A stretch of DNA of 64,000 nt, taken from Celeribacter indicus (GTDB taxonomy: Bacteria; Pseudomonadota; Alphaproteobacteria; Rhodobacterales; Rhodobacteraceae). Positions 29,404 to 39,049 of this stretch are shown here, one piece after another; positions within the stretch are counted from its first letter, which is position 1, and each line of letters opens with the position of its first letter. The stretch covers positions 4,278,001 through 4,342,000 of the forward strand of contig NZ_CP004393.1 of NCBI RefSeq assembly GCF_000819565.1, given 5' to 3'. A program made the translations under genes and the position numbers. The notes below the pieces were generated by a model. It made no database searches. It was not told the origin of the DNA and saw only the letters and a list, made by a program, of their open reading frames with translations.

Positions 29404-30102
29404 TCAGGCGATGCGGAAGACGCGTGCCGCCTCCTCCTTCGTGATCTCCGATTTCGCATGGCGCGAGGTCACGCGACCGCGCTCCATGAAGACGAGCTGA
29501 TCCGCGAGATCGTAGGCGAATTCGAAATACTGTTCCACGAGCACGATCGCCATGTCGCCGCGGTCCCGCAAAAGCGAGATCACGCGCCCGATCTGCTGGA
29601 TGATATTGGGCTGGATGCCTTCGGTGGGCTCGTCGAGCAGAAGGAGTTTCGGCTTGATGATCAGCGCGCGCGCGATGGCGAGCTGCTGCTGCTGTCCGCC
29701 GGACAGATCGCCGCCGCGCCGGTGCATGAACTGCTTGAGGATGGGGAAAAGCTCGAAGATCTCATCGGGAATGACATGCTCCGATTTCGGCAGACAGGCG
29801 AAGCCGCTCTCGAGATTCTCCTTCACCGTCAGAAGCGGGAAGATCATCCGCCCCTGCGGCACGACCGCGAGGCCCTTCTTGGCAAGCTCATGGGCCGGCA
29901 CGCGCCCCACGTCCTCGCCGTCGAGCGTCATCGTCCCGCCCGAGCGCGGATGCGTACCGGAAATCGCCTTCAGAAGGGAGGTCTTGCCCACCCCGTTCGT
30001 GCCCATGACACAGGTCACCTCCCCGGCCTTCGCGGAAATGTCCACGTCATAGAGGATTTGCGAGCCGCCGTAGTGAAGGGACAGGTCTTTGACATCCAGC
30101 AT
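29404..30102 (-). CDS. urtE: Urea ABC transporter ATPase UrtE
   Basis: A 232-residue ABC ATPase of the branched-chain amino acid/urea family. Walker A is GTNGVGKTS, the signature is LSGGQQQQLAIARAL, and Walker B is LLLLDEPTEGIQPN. The run QQQQ in the signature and TEGIQP are typical of UrtE rather than LivF. It is the last gene of urtABCDE, 13 bases after urtD. Confidence 0.92.
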   Translation of the reverse strand: MLDVKDLSLHYGGSQILYDVDISAKAGEVTCVMGTNGVGKTSLLKAISGTHPRSGGTMTLDGEDVGRVPAHELAKKGLAVVPQGRMIFPLLTVKENLESGFACLPKSEHVIPDEIFELFPILKQFMHRRGGDLSGGQQQQLAIARALIIKPKLLLLDEPTEGIQPNIIQQIGRVISLLRDRGDMAIVLVEQYFEFAYDLADQLVFMERGRVTSRHAKSEITKEEAARVFRIA

Positions 30103-30115
30103 GGTCTCTTTCCCC

Positions 30116-30856
30116 TCAGCGCCCGAGATAGACGTCGATCACGTCCTGGTTTTGCGTCACATGGTCGAGGGAGCCCTCCGCCAGAACCGCTCCCTCGTGC
30201 AGCACCGTCACCTTGCACTCGAGCCGCCGCACGAATTCCATGTCGTGTTCGACCACCACCACGGCGCGCGTCTTTGCCGCCTCCTTCAGGATATCCGTCG
30301 TATGCTCGCGCTCGCCGAGGGTCATCCCCGCGGCCGGCTCATCGACAAGCAACAATTTCGGGTCCTGCGCGAGCAGCATGCCGATCTCCAGCCATTGTTT
30401 CTGACCGTGGCTCAACTCGCCCGACTTGCGCGCGAGATGATCCGACAGGCCGATCTCGGCGGCCAGGTCCTCGACCTTCGCGAGATCGGGCGGCTTCGGC
30501 TTGAAGAACAGCACGGCGAGAGGATTGCGGTCGTTCTTCACCGCCATCAGAAGGTTCTCGAACACCGTCTGATCCTCGAAGACCGTCGGGCGCTGGAACT
30601 TGCGCCCGATGCCGATGCGCGCGATCCTCGCCTCGTTCATGCCGATCAGGTTGCGCGACATCTCGCCCCAGAGCACCGCGCCCTCGTCGGGTTTCGTCTT
30701 TCCGGTCACGATGTCCATGAAGGTCGTCTTGCCCGCCCCGTTCGGCCCGATGATCGCACGCAGCTCGGCCTGGCCGATGGAGAAGGACAGGTTGTTGATG
30801 GCCTTGAACCCGTCGAAGCTGACGGAAATGCCGGACACCTCGAGAAGCTGACTCAT
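30116..30856 (-). CDS. urtD: Urea ABC transporter ATPase UrtD
   Basis: A 246-residue ABC ATPase, LivG-like. Walker A is GPNGAGKTT, the signature is LSHGQKQWLEIGMLL, and Walker B is LLLVDEPAAGMT. The SHGQKQWLEIGM signature is diagnostic for UrtD. The start at 30856 overlaps urtC by 4 bases. Confidence 0.93.
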   Translation of the reverse strand: MSQLLEVSGISVSFDGFKAINNLSFSIGQAELRAIIGPNGAGKTTFMDIVTGKTKPDEGAVLWGEMSRNLIGMNEARIARIGIGRKFQRPTVFEDQTVFENLLMAVKNDRNPLAVLFFKPKPPDLAKVEDLAAEIGLSDHLARKSGELSHGQKQWLEIGMLLAQDPKLLLVDEPAAGMTLGEREHTTDILKEAAKTRAVVVVEHDMEFVRRLECKVTVLHEGAVLAEGSLDHVTQNQDVIDVYLGR

Positions 30857-32079
30857 TTCTCCGCCTCCTCTTCGCGCAGGGAACCGGTGTCGGGGCCGAG
30901 CGATGCGCCATGCCGGTCGGGCGACATGCGATGGGTCACGAGATCCACGAGCCCGCCGATGCCCTTCGGCGCGAACAGCGTCACGAGGACGAAGGACAGG
31001 CCGAGGAGCACGAGCCACCAGTCGACCCATTTGATCGTGTAGAACCCGAGGTTCACATCGGGCGCCTGTCCGCCGGTGAACCAGGTGGAGACGAGGGAGA
31101 CGAAACCCGCCCCGATCACCGCGCCATAGATCCGCCCGCGCCCGCCGATCGCGACCCAGACCGCGAGGTAGATCGAGGCGATGGGGGCGATTTCGGCCGG
31201 GTTGATGATCCCCGCCTGCGGATAATAGAGCGCGCCGCCGATGGCCGCGATCACCGCCGTGAGGGTGAAGACGAAGAGCTTGAACCCCTCGACCGAATAG
31301 CCGAGGAACCGCACCCGTGCCTCGTCGTCGCGGATCCCGCGGATGACGGAACCGAATTTGCCGGAGACGACGAAGGCGGCGATGAGATAGGTCACGAGCA
31401 GAGCGAAGGCCGACCCCCAGAAGAACCAGATCGAGATGTAATCCTGCGAGATCCCGTCCGCGCCGGGCAGGTTCTGGAGCCCGGAAAGCCCGTTGTTGCC
31501 GCGCAACCCGCTGTCGTTCTGGAACAGATAGAGGGACAGGGCCAGGGTCATCGCCTGCGTCAGGATCGAAAGGTACACGCCCGTGACCCGCGAGCGGAAA
31601 GCCAGCCAGCCGAAGATCAGCGCAAGCAGGCCGGGCACGATCACGACAAGGGCGATCTGCGCCCAAAAGCTATGCGCGAACATCCAGACCAGCGGGAAAT
31701 CCGACGAGCCCACGACACCGAAGATCTGTGTTCCGATGGCATCGGAGATTTCCGACGGCGTCGGCGGGATCGCCGCCCCGGCCATGCTCTGCGTCACGAT
31801 GATCTCCGTGCGCGCATACATGAGCCACATGCCGATCATGTAACCGCCGAGGCCGAAGAACGCGAAATGCCCGAGCGACAGGATGCCCGTATAGCCCCAA
31901 ACGAGATCCATGGCGATGGCGACCAGGGCAAGGCAGAGCGTCTTGCCCAGAGTCTTGACGAAGGAGGTGGAGATCGCACCGGTGCCATAGGCTTCCGACA
32001 GGAAGGTGACGGCGAGGGTGAAGATCACGAGCAGGACGAGAAAGATCTTCACGGAGGGTGTCTTGCGGATGAAATCCAT
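30853..32079 (-). CDS. urtC: Urea ABC transporter permease UrtC
   Basis: A 408-residue LivM-type inner-membrane permease with about ten hydrophobic segments, beginning near LVLLVIFTLAVTFL. Conserved LGYSVEGFKLFVFTLTAVIAAIGGALYYPQAGIINP is near the C terminus, followed by GRGRIYGAVIGAG. Length and motifs match UrtC. It starts 3 bases after urtB and overlaps urtD by 4. Confidence 0.93.
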   Translation of the reverse strand: MDFIRKTPSVKIFLVLLVIFTLAVTFLSEAYGTGAISTSFVKTLGKTLCLALVAIAMDLVWGYTGILSLGHFAFFGLGGYMIGMWLMYARTEIIVTQSMAGAAIPPTPSEISDAIGTQIFGVVGSSDFPLVWMFAHSFWAQIALVVIVPGLLALIFGWLAFRSRVTGVYLSILTQAMTLALSLYLFQNDSGLRGNNGLSGLQNLPGADGISQDYISIWFFWGSAFALLVTYLIAAFVVSGKFGSVIRGIRDDEARVRFLGYSVEGFKLFVFTLTAVIAAIGGALYYPQAGIINPAEIAPIASIYLAVWVAIGGRGRIYGAVIGAGFVSLVSTWFTGGQAPDVNLGFYTIKWVDWWLVLLGLSFVLVTLFAPKGIGGLVDLVTHRMSPDRHGASLGPDTGSLREEEAEK

Positions 32080-32082
32080 GGC

Positions 32083-34038
32083 TCAGTCTCCCGCCGCGCG
32101 GCCCTTGAGGGCGATGATGCCCTTGGGGCGGAACTGGATGAAGATGATGATGAAGACGATCATGTAGGTCTGCGCCGCGAGCGTGTTCGACGGGTTCATC
32201 CATTCGATGCCCTTTTGCAGGAATCCGATCATCGTGGCACCGAGAAGCGTGCCCCAGATATTGCCGACGCCGCCGACGACGACGGTCATGAAGGATTGAA
32301 CGATGTAATCCTGCCCCAGCTCCGAGGTCACCTTTGCATAGAGGCCGATCGCCACGCCCGCGATCCCGGCAATGCCCGAGCCGAGACCGAAGGTGAGCAT
32401 GTTCACCTTGTCCGGGTTGATCCCCATGGAGGCCGCCATGCGCGGGTTTTGCGTCACCGCCCGTGTCTCGAGCCCGAGGCGCGTCCTCTTCATGATGAAG
32501 AGGAAAATGCCGAGGAAGACGAGCGCGAGCACGAATATCGCGATGCGGATATAGGAGATCCCCACGACATCGTTGAACACGAGCGCGCCGTCGAGCCAGC
32601 CCGGAGAGGTGAGCGGACGGGCCTGGGTGCCGAAGATGTTCTTGGCGAGCTGCTGCAAGGCGATAGACACGCCGAAGGTGGCGAGAAGCGTCTCGAGCGG
32701 GCGGTTGTAGAGCCAGCGGATGATGAGCCGTTCCATCGCCACACCGGCGGCGAAGGTGACGGCAAAGGCCACCGGGATCGCCAGAAGGATCGAGACCGTG
32801 TAATCGGGCACGAGCTGCTGGATGACGTATCCGGTATAGGCGCCCATCATGATGAACTCGCCATGGGCCATGTTGATCACCCCCATCACGCCGAAGGTGA
32901 TGGCGAGCCCGATGGCAGCCAGGAAATAGATCGAGGCGAGCGACAGCCCGTCGAGCGACAGGTCGAGGAACTGGCTCAGCCCCACCGTGCGGTGGATCGA
33001 GGCGAGCGTCGCCTCCGCGGCCTCGGTCACGGCCGCGGAGGGCTCGGAATAGACCACGAAGAACTCCGCATCCCGCACCACTTCCTCCATGGAGAAGGAG
33101 GGATCGAAGGGCGGAACGGTCCCCTCCTCCGCGAGCGCCGCATAGGCGCGATCGCGCGCCTCCTCCGTACCGAGCTCGGACAGCGGAACGCCGGCGACCG
33201 CGCCGTCGGCGATATGTGCCTGGAGCGCCGCCTTGCGTTCTGCGGGCGTCGGCTGCGCGGTGGCGTCGCCGGCGGCGACCATGCGCGCGAAGGCGTCGGC
33301 GACGGACAGCGCCTCCGATCCGGGCCGGACCTCGTTCTTCACATTCGCCCCCTCGGAAAGGTCCGGCCCGTAGATGATGCGTGTCGCCAGAAGCGGATTG
33401 AGCGCCGCGCGGGCGTCGAGCGCCAGCGTGCCACGAAAGCTCTCGATCGCCGCGACCCGCTCGGCCTCGCTCTCCCCGAACCGTGCGGTCAGCAGCCGTT
33501 CGAGCCGCGCCTTGCGCGCGCGGATCGCCGGATCCTCCTCGGTCTCGATGGAGGCGCGCAGCGGGGCGAGATGGCTCTCGTCGCCGTTGCGTTCGAGCGA
33601 GGCAAGCGCCTGGCGCCGGATCCGGGGATCGGGATCATTGAGCTGGAACTGCACCAGCGCCGCGCCGAGCAGAGCACGGATGCCGGAATTCGGCCGGAGC
33701 TGGTCGAAATCGTCTTCCGGGAACTCCCCCACGACCTCGCCCGTGTCGAAGTCGTAGATGCGGAGCGTGTCGCGGTCCACCTCCTCGGCATGGAAGAAGA
33801 GGCCGTCCTCCTCACGCTGCCACATGTTGCGGTCCTGCCATTCGCGCAGCACGCCGCGCGCGGCGGGAAGGCCTGAATTGGCGATGGCGTCGATGGCGGG
33901 TCCGATAGTGCGGCGCGACGACGCCTCGATCGCCTCTCTGTGATCCTGAAGGACGGTCTGGATGGAGCCGTCCTGCGCGGACGCGGCTTGCGAAAGCGCG
34001 ACCACGAGCAGGACGGCCGCGATCAGAAGACGGCTCAT
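32083..34038 (-). CDS. urtB: Urea ABC transporter permease UrtB with long external N-terminal domain
   Basis: A 651-residue LivH-type permease. It begins with a signal peptide (MSRLLIAAVLLVVALSQAASA), followed by roughly 330 residues of mainly helical, soluble sequence that should face the periplasm and contains repeat-like helical pairs (RRQALASLERNGDESHLAPL). The membrane domain starts about residue 355 (FLAAIGLAITFGVMGVINMAHGE) and carries the typical NMAHGEF and GGVGNIWG motifs. UrtB proteins commonly have such an extension; here it is on the long side. It lies 69 bases after urtA. Confidence 0.92.
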   Translation of the reverse strand: MSRLLIAAVLLVVALSQAASAQDGSIQTVLQDHREAIEASSRRTIGPAIDAIANSGLPAARGVLREWQDRNMWQREEDGLFFHAEEVDRDTLRIYDFDTGEVVGEFPEDDFDQLRPNSGIRALLGAALVQFQLNDPDPRIRRQALASLERNGDESHLAPLRASIETEEDPAIRARKARLERLLTARFGESEAERVAAIESFRGTLALDARAALNPLLATRIIYGPDLSEGANVKNEVRPGSEALSVADAFARMVAAGDATAQPTPAERKAALQAHIADGAVAGVPLSELGTEEARDRAYAALAEEGTVPPFDPSFSMEEVVRDAEFFVVYSEPSAAVTEAAEATLASIHRTVGLSQFLDLSLDGLSLASIYFLAAIGLAITFGVMGVINMAHGEFIMMGAYTGYVIQQLVPDYTVSILLAIPVAFAVTFAAGVAMERLIIRWLYNRPLETLLATFGVSIALQQLAKNIFGTQARPLTSPGWLDGALVFNDVVGISYIRIAIFVLALVFLGIFLFIMKRTRLGLETRAVTQNPRMAASMGINPDKVNMLTFGLGSGIAGIAGVAIGLYAKVTSELGQDYIVQSFMTVVVGGVGNIWGTLLGATMIGFLQKGIEWMNPSNTLAAQTYMIVFIIIFIQFRPKGIIALKGRAAGD

Positions 34039-34107
34039 ATGCGTTGGCTTTGTCGTTGGGGAAGGAATGAAGGGCGGCGATGCGGCCGCCCTCCGACGCG
34101 TGTGGGA

Positions 34108-35403
34108 TCAGTAGTTGGACTTGATCTGAACGCAGGTCTCGGTCTGGGTGTTGTACATTCCGCAGCCGAGATCCTTCCAGTCGGAGTCCAGCACGGCGGA
34201 TTCCGGCAGATAGTCGGTCCAGGCATCGCCCGGCACGGGATCGGTTTCGGAGACGATGTCGAACTGGCCGTCCTCGAGGATCTCGCCGATCAGCACCGGC
34301 TTGGACAGGTGGTGGTTCACGCCCATCACGGCCGTACCGCCGGTGAGGTTCGGGAATTCCTGCCCCCACATGTGCTCGCGCACCGCGTCCACATCGGTGG
34401 TGCCCGCCTCGGTCACCGCGTTCACCCACATATTGAAGCCGATGTAATGCGCTTCCATCGGATCGTTCGTCACGCGGCTGTCGTCGCCGATGAATTCGTG
34501 CCAGGCAGCGATGAATTCCTCGTTCTCCGGAGTGTCCGCAGACATGAAGTAGTTCCAGGCCGCGAGATGGCCGACGAGGTTGGACGTGTCGAGACCGGAG
34601 AGCTCCTCCTCGCCGACCGAGAAGGCGACAACGGGGATGTCATCGGCGGAAATGCCCTGGGCCGCGAGTTCCTTGTAGAAGCCGATATTGGCATCGCCGT
34701 TGATCGTGGAAATCACGCCCACCTTCTTGCCGTCCGCACCGAGCGCGACGACGTCGGACACGATCTTCGACCAGTCGGAATGACCGAAGGGCGTGTAGTT
34801 GACAAAGATGTCTTCGGGCGCGATGCCCTTGTCCTTCAGGTAGCTTTCGAGGATGTTGTTCGTGGTCCGCGGATACACGTAATCCGTGCCGAGGAGCGCG
34901 AATTTCTCCACCCCGAGTTCATCGAGGAAATAGTCGGTCGCCGGGATCGCCTGCTGGTTCGGGGCGGCGCCGGTGTAGAAGACGTTCTTCGAGCTTTCCT
35001 CGCCCTCGTATTGCACCGGATAGAACATCAGGCCGTTGAGTTCCTCGAGCACCGGAAGCACGGACTTACGCGACACGGAGGTCCAGGCCCCGAAGAGCAC
35101 ATCCACGTCCTGAACCGTCAGAAGCTCGCGCGCCTTTTCCGCGAAAAGCGGCCAGTCGGAGGCCGGGTCCACCACGACCGCCTCCAGGTCGCAGCCGAGA
35201 AGACCGCCCTTCTCGTTCTGCTGCTCGACGAGCATCAGCATCGTGTCCTTCAGCGTCGTCTCCGAGATCGCCATCGTGCCGGAGAGCGAATGGAGAACGC
35301 CGATCTTGATCGGACAGCTCACGTCCTGAGCCATCGCGCCGCCGGCCAGAGCGGTGGTCGCGAAAAGAGCCGACACCAGAGTCGCCTTGAGTTTGATTTT
35401 CAC
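34108..35403 (-). CDS. urtA: Periplasmic urea-binding protein UrtA
   Basis: A 431-residue binding protein of the Liv/urea family. The start is GTG at 35403, with AAGGGGA seven bases upstream, giving a signal peptide KIKLKATLVSALFATTALAGGAMA. Sequence hallmarks of UrtA include IKIGVLHSLSGTMAISE, GAWTSVSRKSVLPVLE and LMFYPVQYEGEE. It is first in urtABCDE. In related bacteria this operon is controlled by nitrogen supply through NtrC; no obvious sigma-54 promoter was seen in the upstream 370 bases. Confidence 0.95.
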   Translation of the reverse strand: MKIKLKATLVSALFATTALAGGAMAQDVSCPIKIGVLHSLSGTMAISETTLKDTMLMLVEQQNEKGGLLGCDLEAVVVDPASDWPLFAEKARELLTVQDVDVLFGAWTSVSRKSVLPVLEELNGLMFYPVQYEGEESSKNVFYTGAAPNQQAIPATDYFLDELGVEKFALLGTDYVYPRTTNNILESYLKDKGIAPEDIFVNYTPFGHSDWSKIVSDVVALGADGKKVGVISTINGDANIGFYKELAAQGISADDIPVVAFSVGEEELSGLDTSNLVGHLAAWNYFMSADTPENEEFIAAWHEFIGDDSRVTNDPMEAHYIGFNMWVNAVTEAGTTDVDAVREHMWGQEFPNLTGGTAVMGVNHHLSKPVLIGEILEDGQFDIVSETDPVPGDAWTDYLPESAVLDSDWKDLGCGMYNTQTETCVQIKSNY

Positions 35404-35773
35404 GTGTTTTCCCCTTGTTGGAAGCTGCGGTCCCGCGGCGTTCATCCTCTGTCGGTGCTCGACTCTGCGTCTGACATGTGTCGGAAAAACGTCGGATTCC
35501 CCTTTGCAGCCTTGCTGTGTTGCACCTTCAAGCGCCGCGAAGGTCTCTCGCTCGCACTTGTCCCATGCGGTCCGGCCATCCTGTCTGTAGCAGCACGTAT
35601 CCCTTCCGCAGCGTCAGGTTTCACCTGCGCGCCGTGGCGCACAAGTTTTATGCTTGTGGGGAAAAGAGGAAGTGAGGGAAAGGCTTGGCGAGGTCAATAA
35701 ATGGGCAACCATCGGCATGACAGCCAAGAAAAGGGGCAGGCCGTTAATGCCGCCGCTCCGCCCTCCGCGATTC
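35404..35773. promoter_or_regulatory. Gene-free region upstream of urtA
   Basis: 370 bases with no convincing gene. It should hold the urt promoter and the end of the ybbP transcript. A short inverted repeat (tgcgc-gccgtg-gcgca) lies around 35624-35640. The stretch 35640-35705 is AT-richer than its surroundings. I found no TGGCAC-N5-TTGC sigma-54 motif. Confidence 0.35.
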
Positions 35774-38299
35774 TCAGCCCTCGCTCGCCCGGAGGATGCG
35801 TGCGGGACGCACCGCCATCGCGCGCCAGGAAAACAGGAGCGAACTGGCAAGCGTGACGATCACGCCGCCGGCGATCACGAACAGGGCAGAGGGCACTGAG
35901 AGCACGAAATCCGCCTCCATCACGAAATGGATCACGGCCCAGGCGGCGGCGGCCCCGGCGACGAAGGCCACGGCCCCCGCCCCCGCGCCGACGATCAGGG
36001 ACCGCAGCGCGAACCCCGCGAGGATGCGGCCGCGGGAGGCGCCGAGCGTCTTCAGAACCGCGGCCTCGAAGCGCCGCCGTTCCTCTCCCGCCGCCGCCGC
36101 GCCGATCAGCACCACCGCCCCGGTCACGAGCGTCGCCACAGCGCCGAGCGTCGTGGCCGCGGCGATGCCCTCAAGGAGGGAAACGACGCGGTCGATCGCG
36201 TCGCGCACGCGAATGGTGGTGATATTCGGATAGGTCCTGGCAAGATCGCGGATCAGCGCCGCCTCGGCCTCCGGCGCGATATAGAGCGTCGCGATATGGC
36301 TGTGCGGGGCGCCCTCCAGCGCGGCGGGATCCATCGTCAGTATAAAGCCCATGCCCGCGCCGGAAAAATCGACCTCGCGGAAGGAGGTGACCTCCCCCGT
36401 GATGTCGCGGCCGAGCACATTGACCGTCATCCGGTCGCCCAGATGCAGGCCCATCTCCTCCGCCTCACCGGCGGAAAAGCTGATCTGCGGGGGTCCGTCG
36501 TAATCTTCCGGCCACCACGCGCCCTCGGTCACCGTGGCGTTTTCGGGCCGGGTCGCGGAATAGGTGATCCCGCGATCACCGCGCAGCACCCAATGCGGCC
36601 CGGCGACCGACACCGCGTCCTCGCCATTGATCCGGGTGATGTTGCCGCGCAGCATCGGCGCCGTCTCGAACCGGGAGACACCGGGATCGCTGCCCACCCG
36701 CGCAAGGAAGCCGTCGATCTGGTCCGGCTGGATGTCCACGACGTAATAGGAGGGCGCCACATCCGGCAGGTCCCGGTCGATGGCGCCACGGAGATTGGCG
36801 TCGATCTGCCCGATGGCGGAAAGCACGGTGAGCCCGAGCCCCAGGGACAGCACGGTGGAGACGGTCTCGCCCCCCGGTCCGCCGACCGCGCCGAGCGCGA
36901 GACGCAGGGGAAGCAGCCCGCGCACCCAGCCGCGCCGGGAAAGCCAGCGGGCCAGCGCGCCGATACCGCGGCCCGCGAGCACGAGTGCGAGGAAGGAGAG
37001 CGCGAGGCCAAGGAATGTCCAGAGCACGAGTTCGCGGCTTTCAGACAGGAGCACCGTCACCCCGACCAGCGCCGCGAGCAGCAGCGCGATCACCACGACA
37101 TAGGGCCACCGCGGCCGGCCGGAGAGGCCGAAGAACGCATCACGATAGAGCGCGGCGGGCCGGATCTTTTCCACCCGCGCAAGCGGCCAGAGCACGAAGA
37201 TCGCGCTCGCCAGCACACCATAGATCCCTGCCTCGAGAAGCGGGCGCAGGTGGACGCCGCCTTCGACCGGGACCGGCAGGAGCGTTTCCACGAACGGCAG
37301 GGCGATCAGCGGAAGCAGGCCGCCGAGCAGGAGGCCGAGCGCGACCGAGATGAGGGACAGCACACCGACCTGCATGAGGTAAATCATCAGGATCGTCACG
37401 CGATCCGCCCCGAGCGTCTTCAGCGTCGCGATCACCGCGATCTTGCGGTCGAGATAGGCGCGCACGGCCGAGGAGACCCCGACACCGCCGACGGCGAGAC
37501 CGGCGAGACCGACGAGCACGAGAAAGGCGCCGAGACGGTCGACAAAGCGGCTCACGCCGGGCGCGCCGTTGCGTGCATCCCGCCATCGGAACGCACCTTC
37601 GGCCACCTCGCGCTCCGCCCGCGCCTTGACCGCATCGAGATCCGCGCCCTCGGGCAGGTCCAGGCGATATGCCGCCTCGAACAGGGTGCCCGGCGCGAGC
37701 AGGCCAGTGTCGCGCAGCGTGGCGAGCGAAACGATGGACCGTGGCCCCAGGGTGAAACCGCCCGCCGTCCCGTCCGGTTCACGTGTGAGTTCCGCCATCG
37801 CCACGAACCGCTCTCCGCCGAGCGTCACCTCATCCCCGACCGACAGGCCGAGCCGCTCGAACAGCATCGGGTCGAGGACGATCCCCGGCACGCCCGCCCG
37901 CCCCGCAAGCGCCTCCGAAAGCGGCATGTCGGGAGACAGGAGCACGGTGCCGACCAGCGGATAGGCCGCGTCCACCGCCTTGACCTGGGTCAGCGCGCGG
38001 TCGTCGCCCAGGCTCAGCATCGAGCGGAAATCGGCGACCTCGGACACGCCGCGCGCCGTCTCGTCCATCCAGGCGCGCTCCGCCCCGGTCGCGAACCGGT
38101 AGGTGAATTCCATTTCCGCGTCGCCGCCGAGCAGGGCGGCGCCCTCGCGCGACAGCCCCTGCGTGATGGCCTCCCGCACGGAGGTCACCGCGGCGATGGC
38201 CGCGACGCCGAGCACGAGACAGATCACGAGGACACGGAACCCCGCGACGCCCGCCCGCAGTTCCCGCCGCGCAAAGCTCCAGGCCAGGCGCGCCCTCAC
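35774..38299 (-). CDS. ybbP: ABC transporter permease, YbbP/FtsX-like
   Basis: An 841-residue inner-membrane protein of the FtsX/MacB-like permease superfamily. Membrane segments are near residues 20-40 (VLVICLVLGVAAIAAVTSV), 260-290, 310-350, 360-380, 400-460, 480-510, and three at the C terminus, with two large external domains (about 45-255 and 520-700). This layout and its pairing with the ATPase YbbA (4-base overlap) and divergent tesA matches the E. coli tesA-ybbA-ybbP cluster. It is thought to move or release envelope molecules rather than import solutes; substrate unknown. Confidence 0.88.
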   Translation of the reverse strand: MRARLAWSFARRELRAGVAGFRVLVICLVLGVAAIAAVTSVREAITQGLSREGAALLGGDAEMEFTYRFATGAERAWMDETARGVSEVADFRSMLSLGDDRALTQVKAVDAAYPLVGTVLLSPDMPLSEALAGRAGVPGIVLDPMLFERLGLSVGDEVTLGGERFVAMAELTREPDGTAGGFTLGPRSIVSLATLRDTGLLAPGTLFEAAYRLDLPEGADLDAVKARAEREVAEGAFRWRDARNGAPGVSRFVDRLGAFLVLVGLAGLAVGGVGVSSAVRAYLDRKIAVIATLKTLGADRVTILMIYLMQVGVLSLISVALGLLLGGLLPLIALPFVETLLPVPVEGGVHLRPLLEAGIYGVLASAIFVLWPLARVEKIRPAALYRDAFFGLSGRPRWPYVVVIALLLAALVGVTVLLSESRELVLWTFLGLALSFLALVLAGRGIGALARWLSRRGWVRGLLPLRLALGAVGGPGGETVSTVLSLGLGLTVLSAIGQIDANLRGAIDRDLPDVAPSYYVVDIQPDQIDGFLARVGSDPGVSRFETAPMLRGNITRINGEDAVSVAGPHWVLRGDRGITYSATRPENATVTEGAWWPEDYDGPPQISFSAGEAEEMGLHLGDRMTVNVLGRDITGEVTSFREVDFSGAGMGFILTMDPAALEGAPHSHIATLYIAPEAEAALIRDLARTYPNITTIRVRDAIDRVVSLLEGIAAATTLGAVATLVTGAVVLIGAAAAGEERRRFEAAVLKTLGASRGRILAGFALRSLIVGAGAGAVAFVAGAAAAWAVIHFVMEADFVLSVPSALFVIAGGVIVTLASSLLFSWRAMAVRPARILRASEG

Positions 38300-38982
38300 G
38301 CGGCGGCCTCGTCGGTGTCGAGCCGGCCGTCGCGCAACCGGATCACCCGGTCGCAGCGCGCAGCAAGCTCCGGCGCATGGGTCACGAGCACGAGCGTCGC
38401 GCCGTGACGGTCCCGCAGGGTCATCAGAAGCTCCATGATCGCCGCGCCGTTGACACCGTCGAGGTTGCCCGTCGGCTCATCCGCGAGCAGGAGCTCCGGA
38501 CGCGGCGCGGCGGCGCGGGCAAGCGCCACGCGCTGCTGCTCGCCGCCCGACATCTGGGCAGGGTAATGATCGAGCCGCGATCCGAGCCCCACCGCCTCGA
38601 GCTCCGCGCGGGCGCGTTCGAAGGCGTCCGGCACTCCGGCGAGTTCGAGCGGCACGGCGACGTTTTCGAGTGCGGTCATCGTCGGCAGGAGGTGGAAGGA
38701 TTGGAAGACCACCCCCATATGATCCCTGCGAAACCGCGCGAGTTCGTCTTCGTCCATCGCGGTCAGATCGCGCCCCAGAACAGAGACGCGGCCGGAACTG
38801 GCCGTTTCCAGACCGCCGAGCAGCATGAGGAGCGAAGACTTGCCCGATCCAGAAGGCCCGATGAGCCCCAGCGTTTCCCCCCGCGCCACATCGAGCGTGA
38901 TCCCGTGGAGGATCTCGACCCGTCCGGCATTGCCCTCGAGGGACAGGCTGACGTCTTTCAGCGATATGATCGGATCGGTCAT
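38296..38982 (-). CDS. ybbA: ABC transporter ATPase YbbA
   Basis: A 228-residue ABC ATPase of the LolD/MacB type. Walker A is GPSGSGKSS, the Q-loop is [11 protein letters not shown], the signature is [14 protein letters not shown], and Walker B is [13 protein letters not shown]. The start at 38982 ([13 protein letters not shown]) was chosen over an upstream ATG because the family begins there. It overlaps ybbP by 4 bases and is divergent from tesA. Confidence 0.92.
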   Translation of the reverse strand: MTDPIISLKDVSLSLEGNAGRVEILHGITLDVARGETLGLIGPSGSGKSSLLMLLGGLETASSGRVSVLGRDLTAMDEDELARFRRDHMGVVFQSFHLLPTMTALENVAVPLELAGVPDAFERARAELEAVGLGSRLDHYPAQMSGGEQQRVALARAAAPRPELLLADEPTGNLDGVNGAAIMELLMTLRDRHGATLVLVTHAPELAARCDRVIRLRDGRLDTDEAAA

Positions 38983-39049
38983 GGGGCAGGTCCTGAAATC
39001 TCTTTCCGTTTCATATGGGTGCGGGGCGAGCCGCTGCAACCTTCTTGCC

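Noticed and set aside
30910..33876. Nearly 1000-codon frame on the plus strand opposite urtB and urtC
   Set aside because: Same GC-driven shadow effect. The minus strand encodes recognisable membrane permeases.
35404..35773. Sigma-54 promoter before urtA
   Set aside because: Expected for a nitrogen-controlled operon, but no GG-N10-GC motif of good quality was found.
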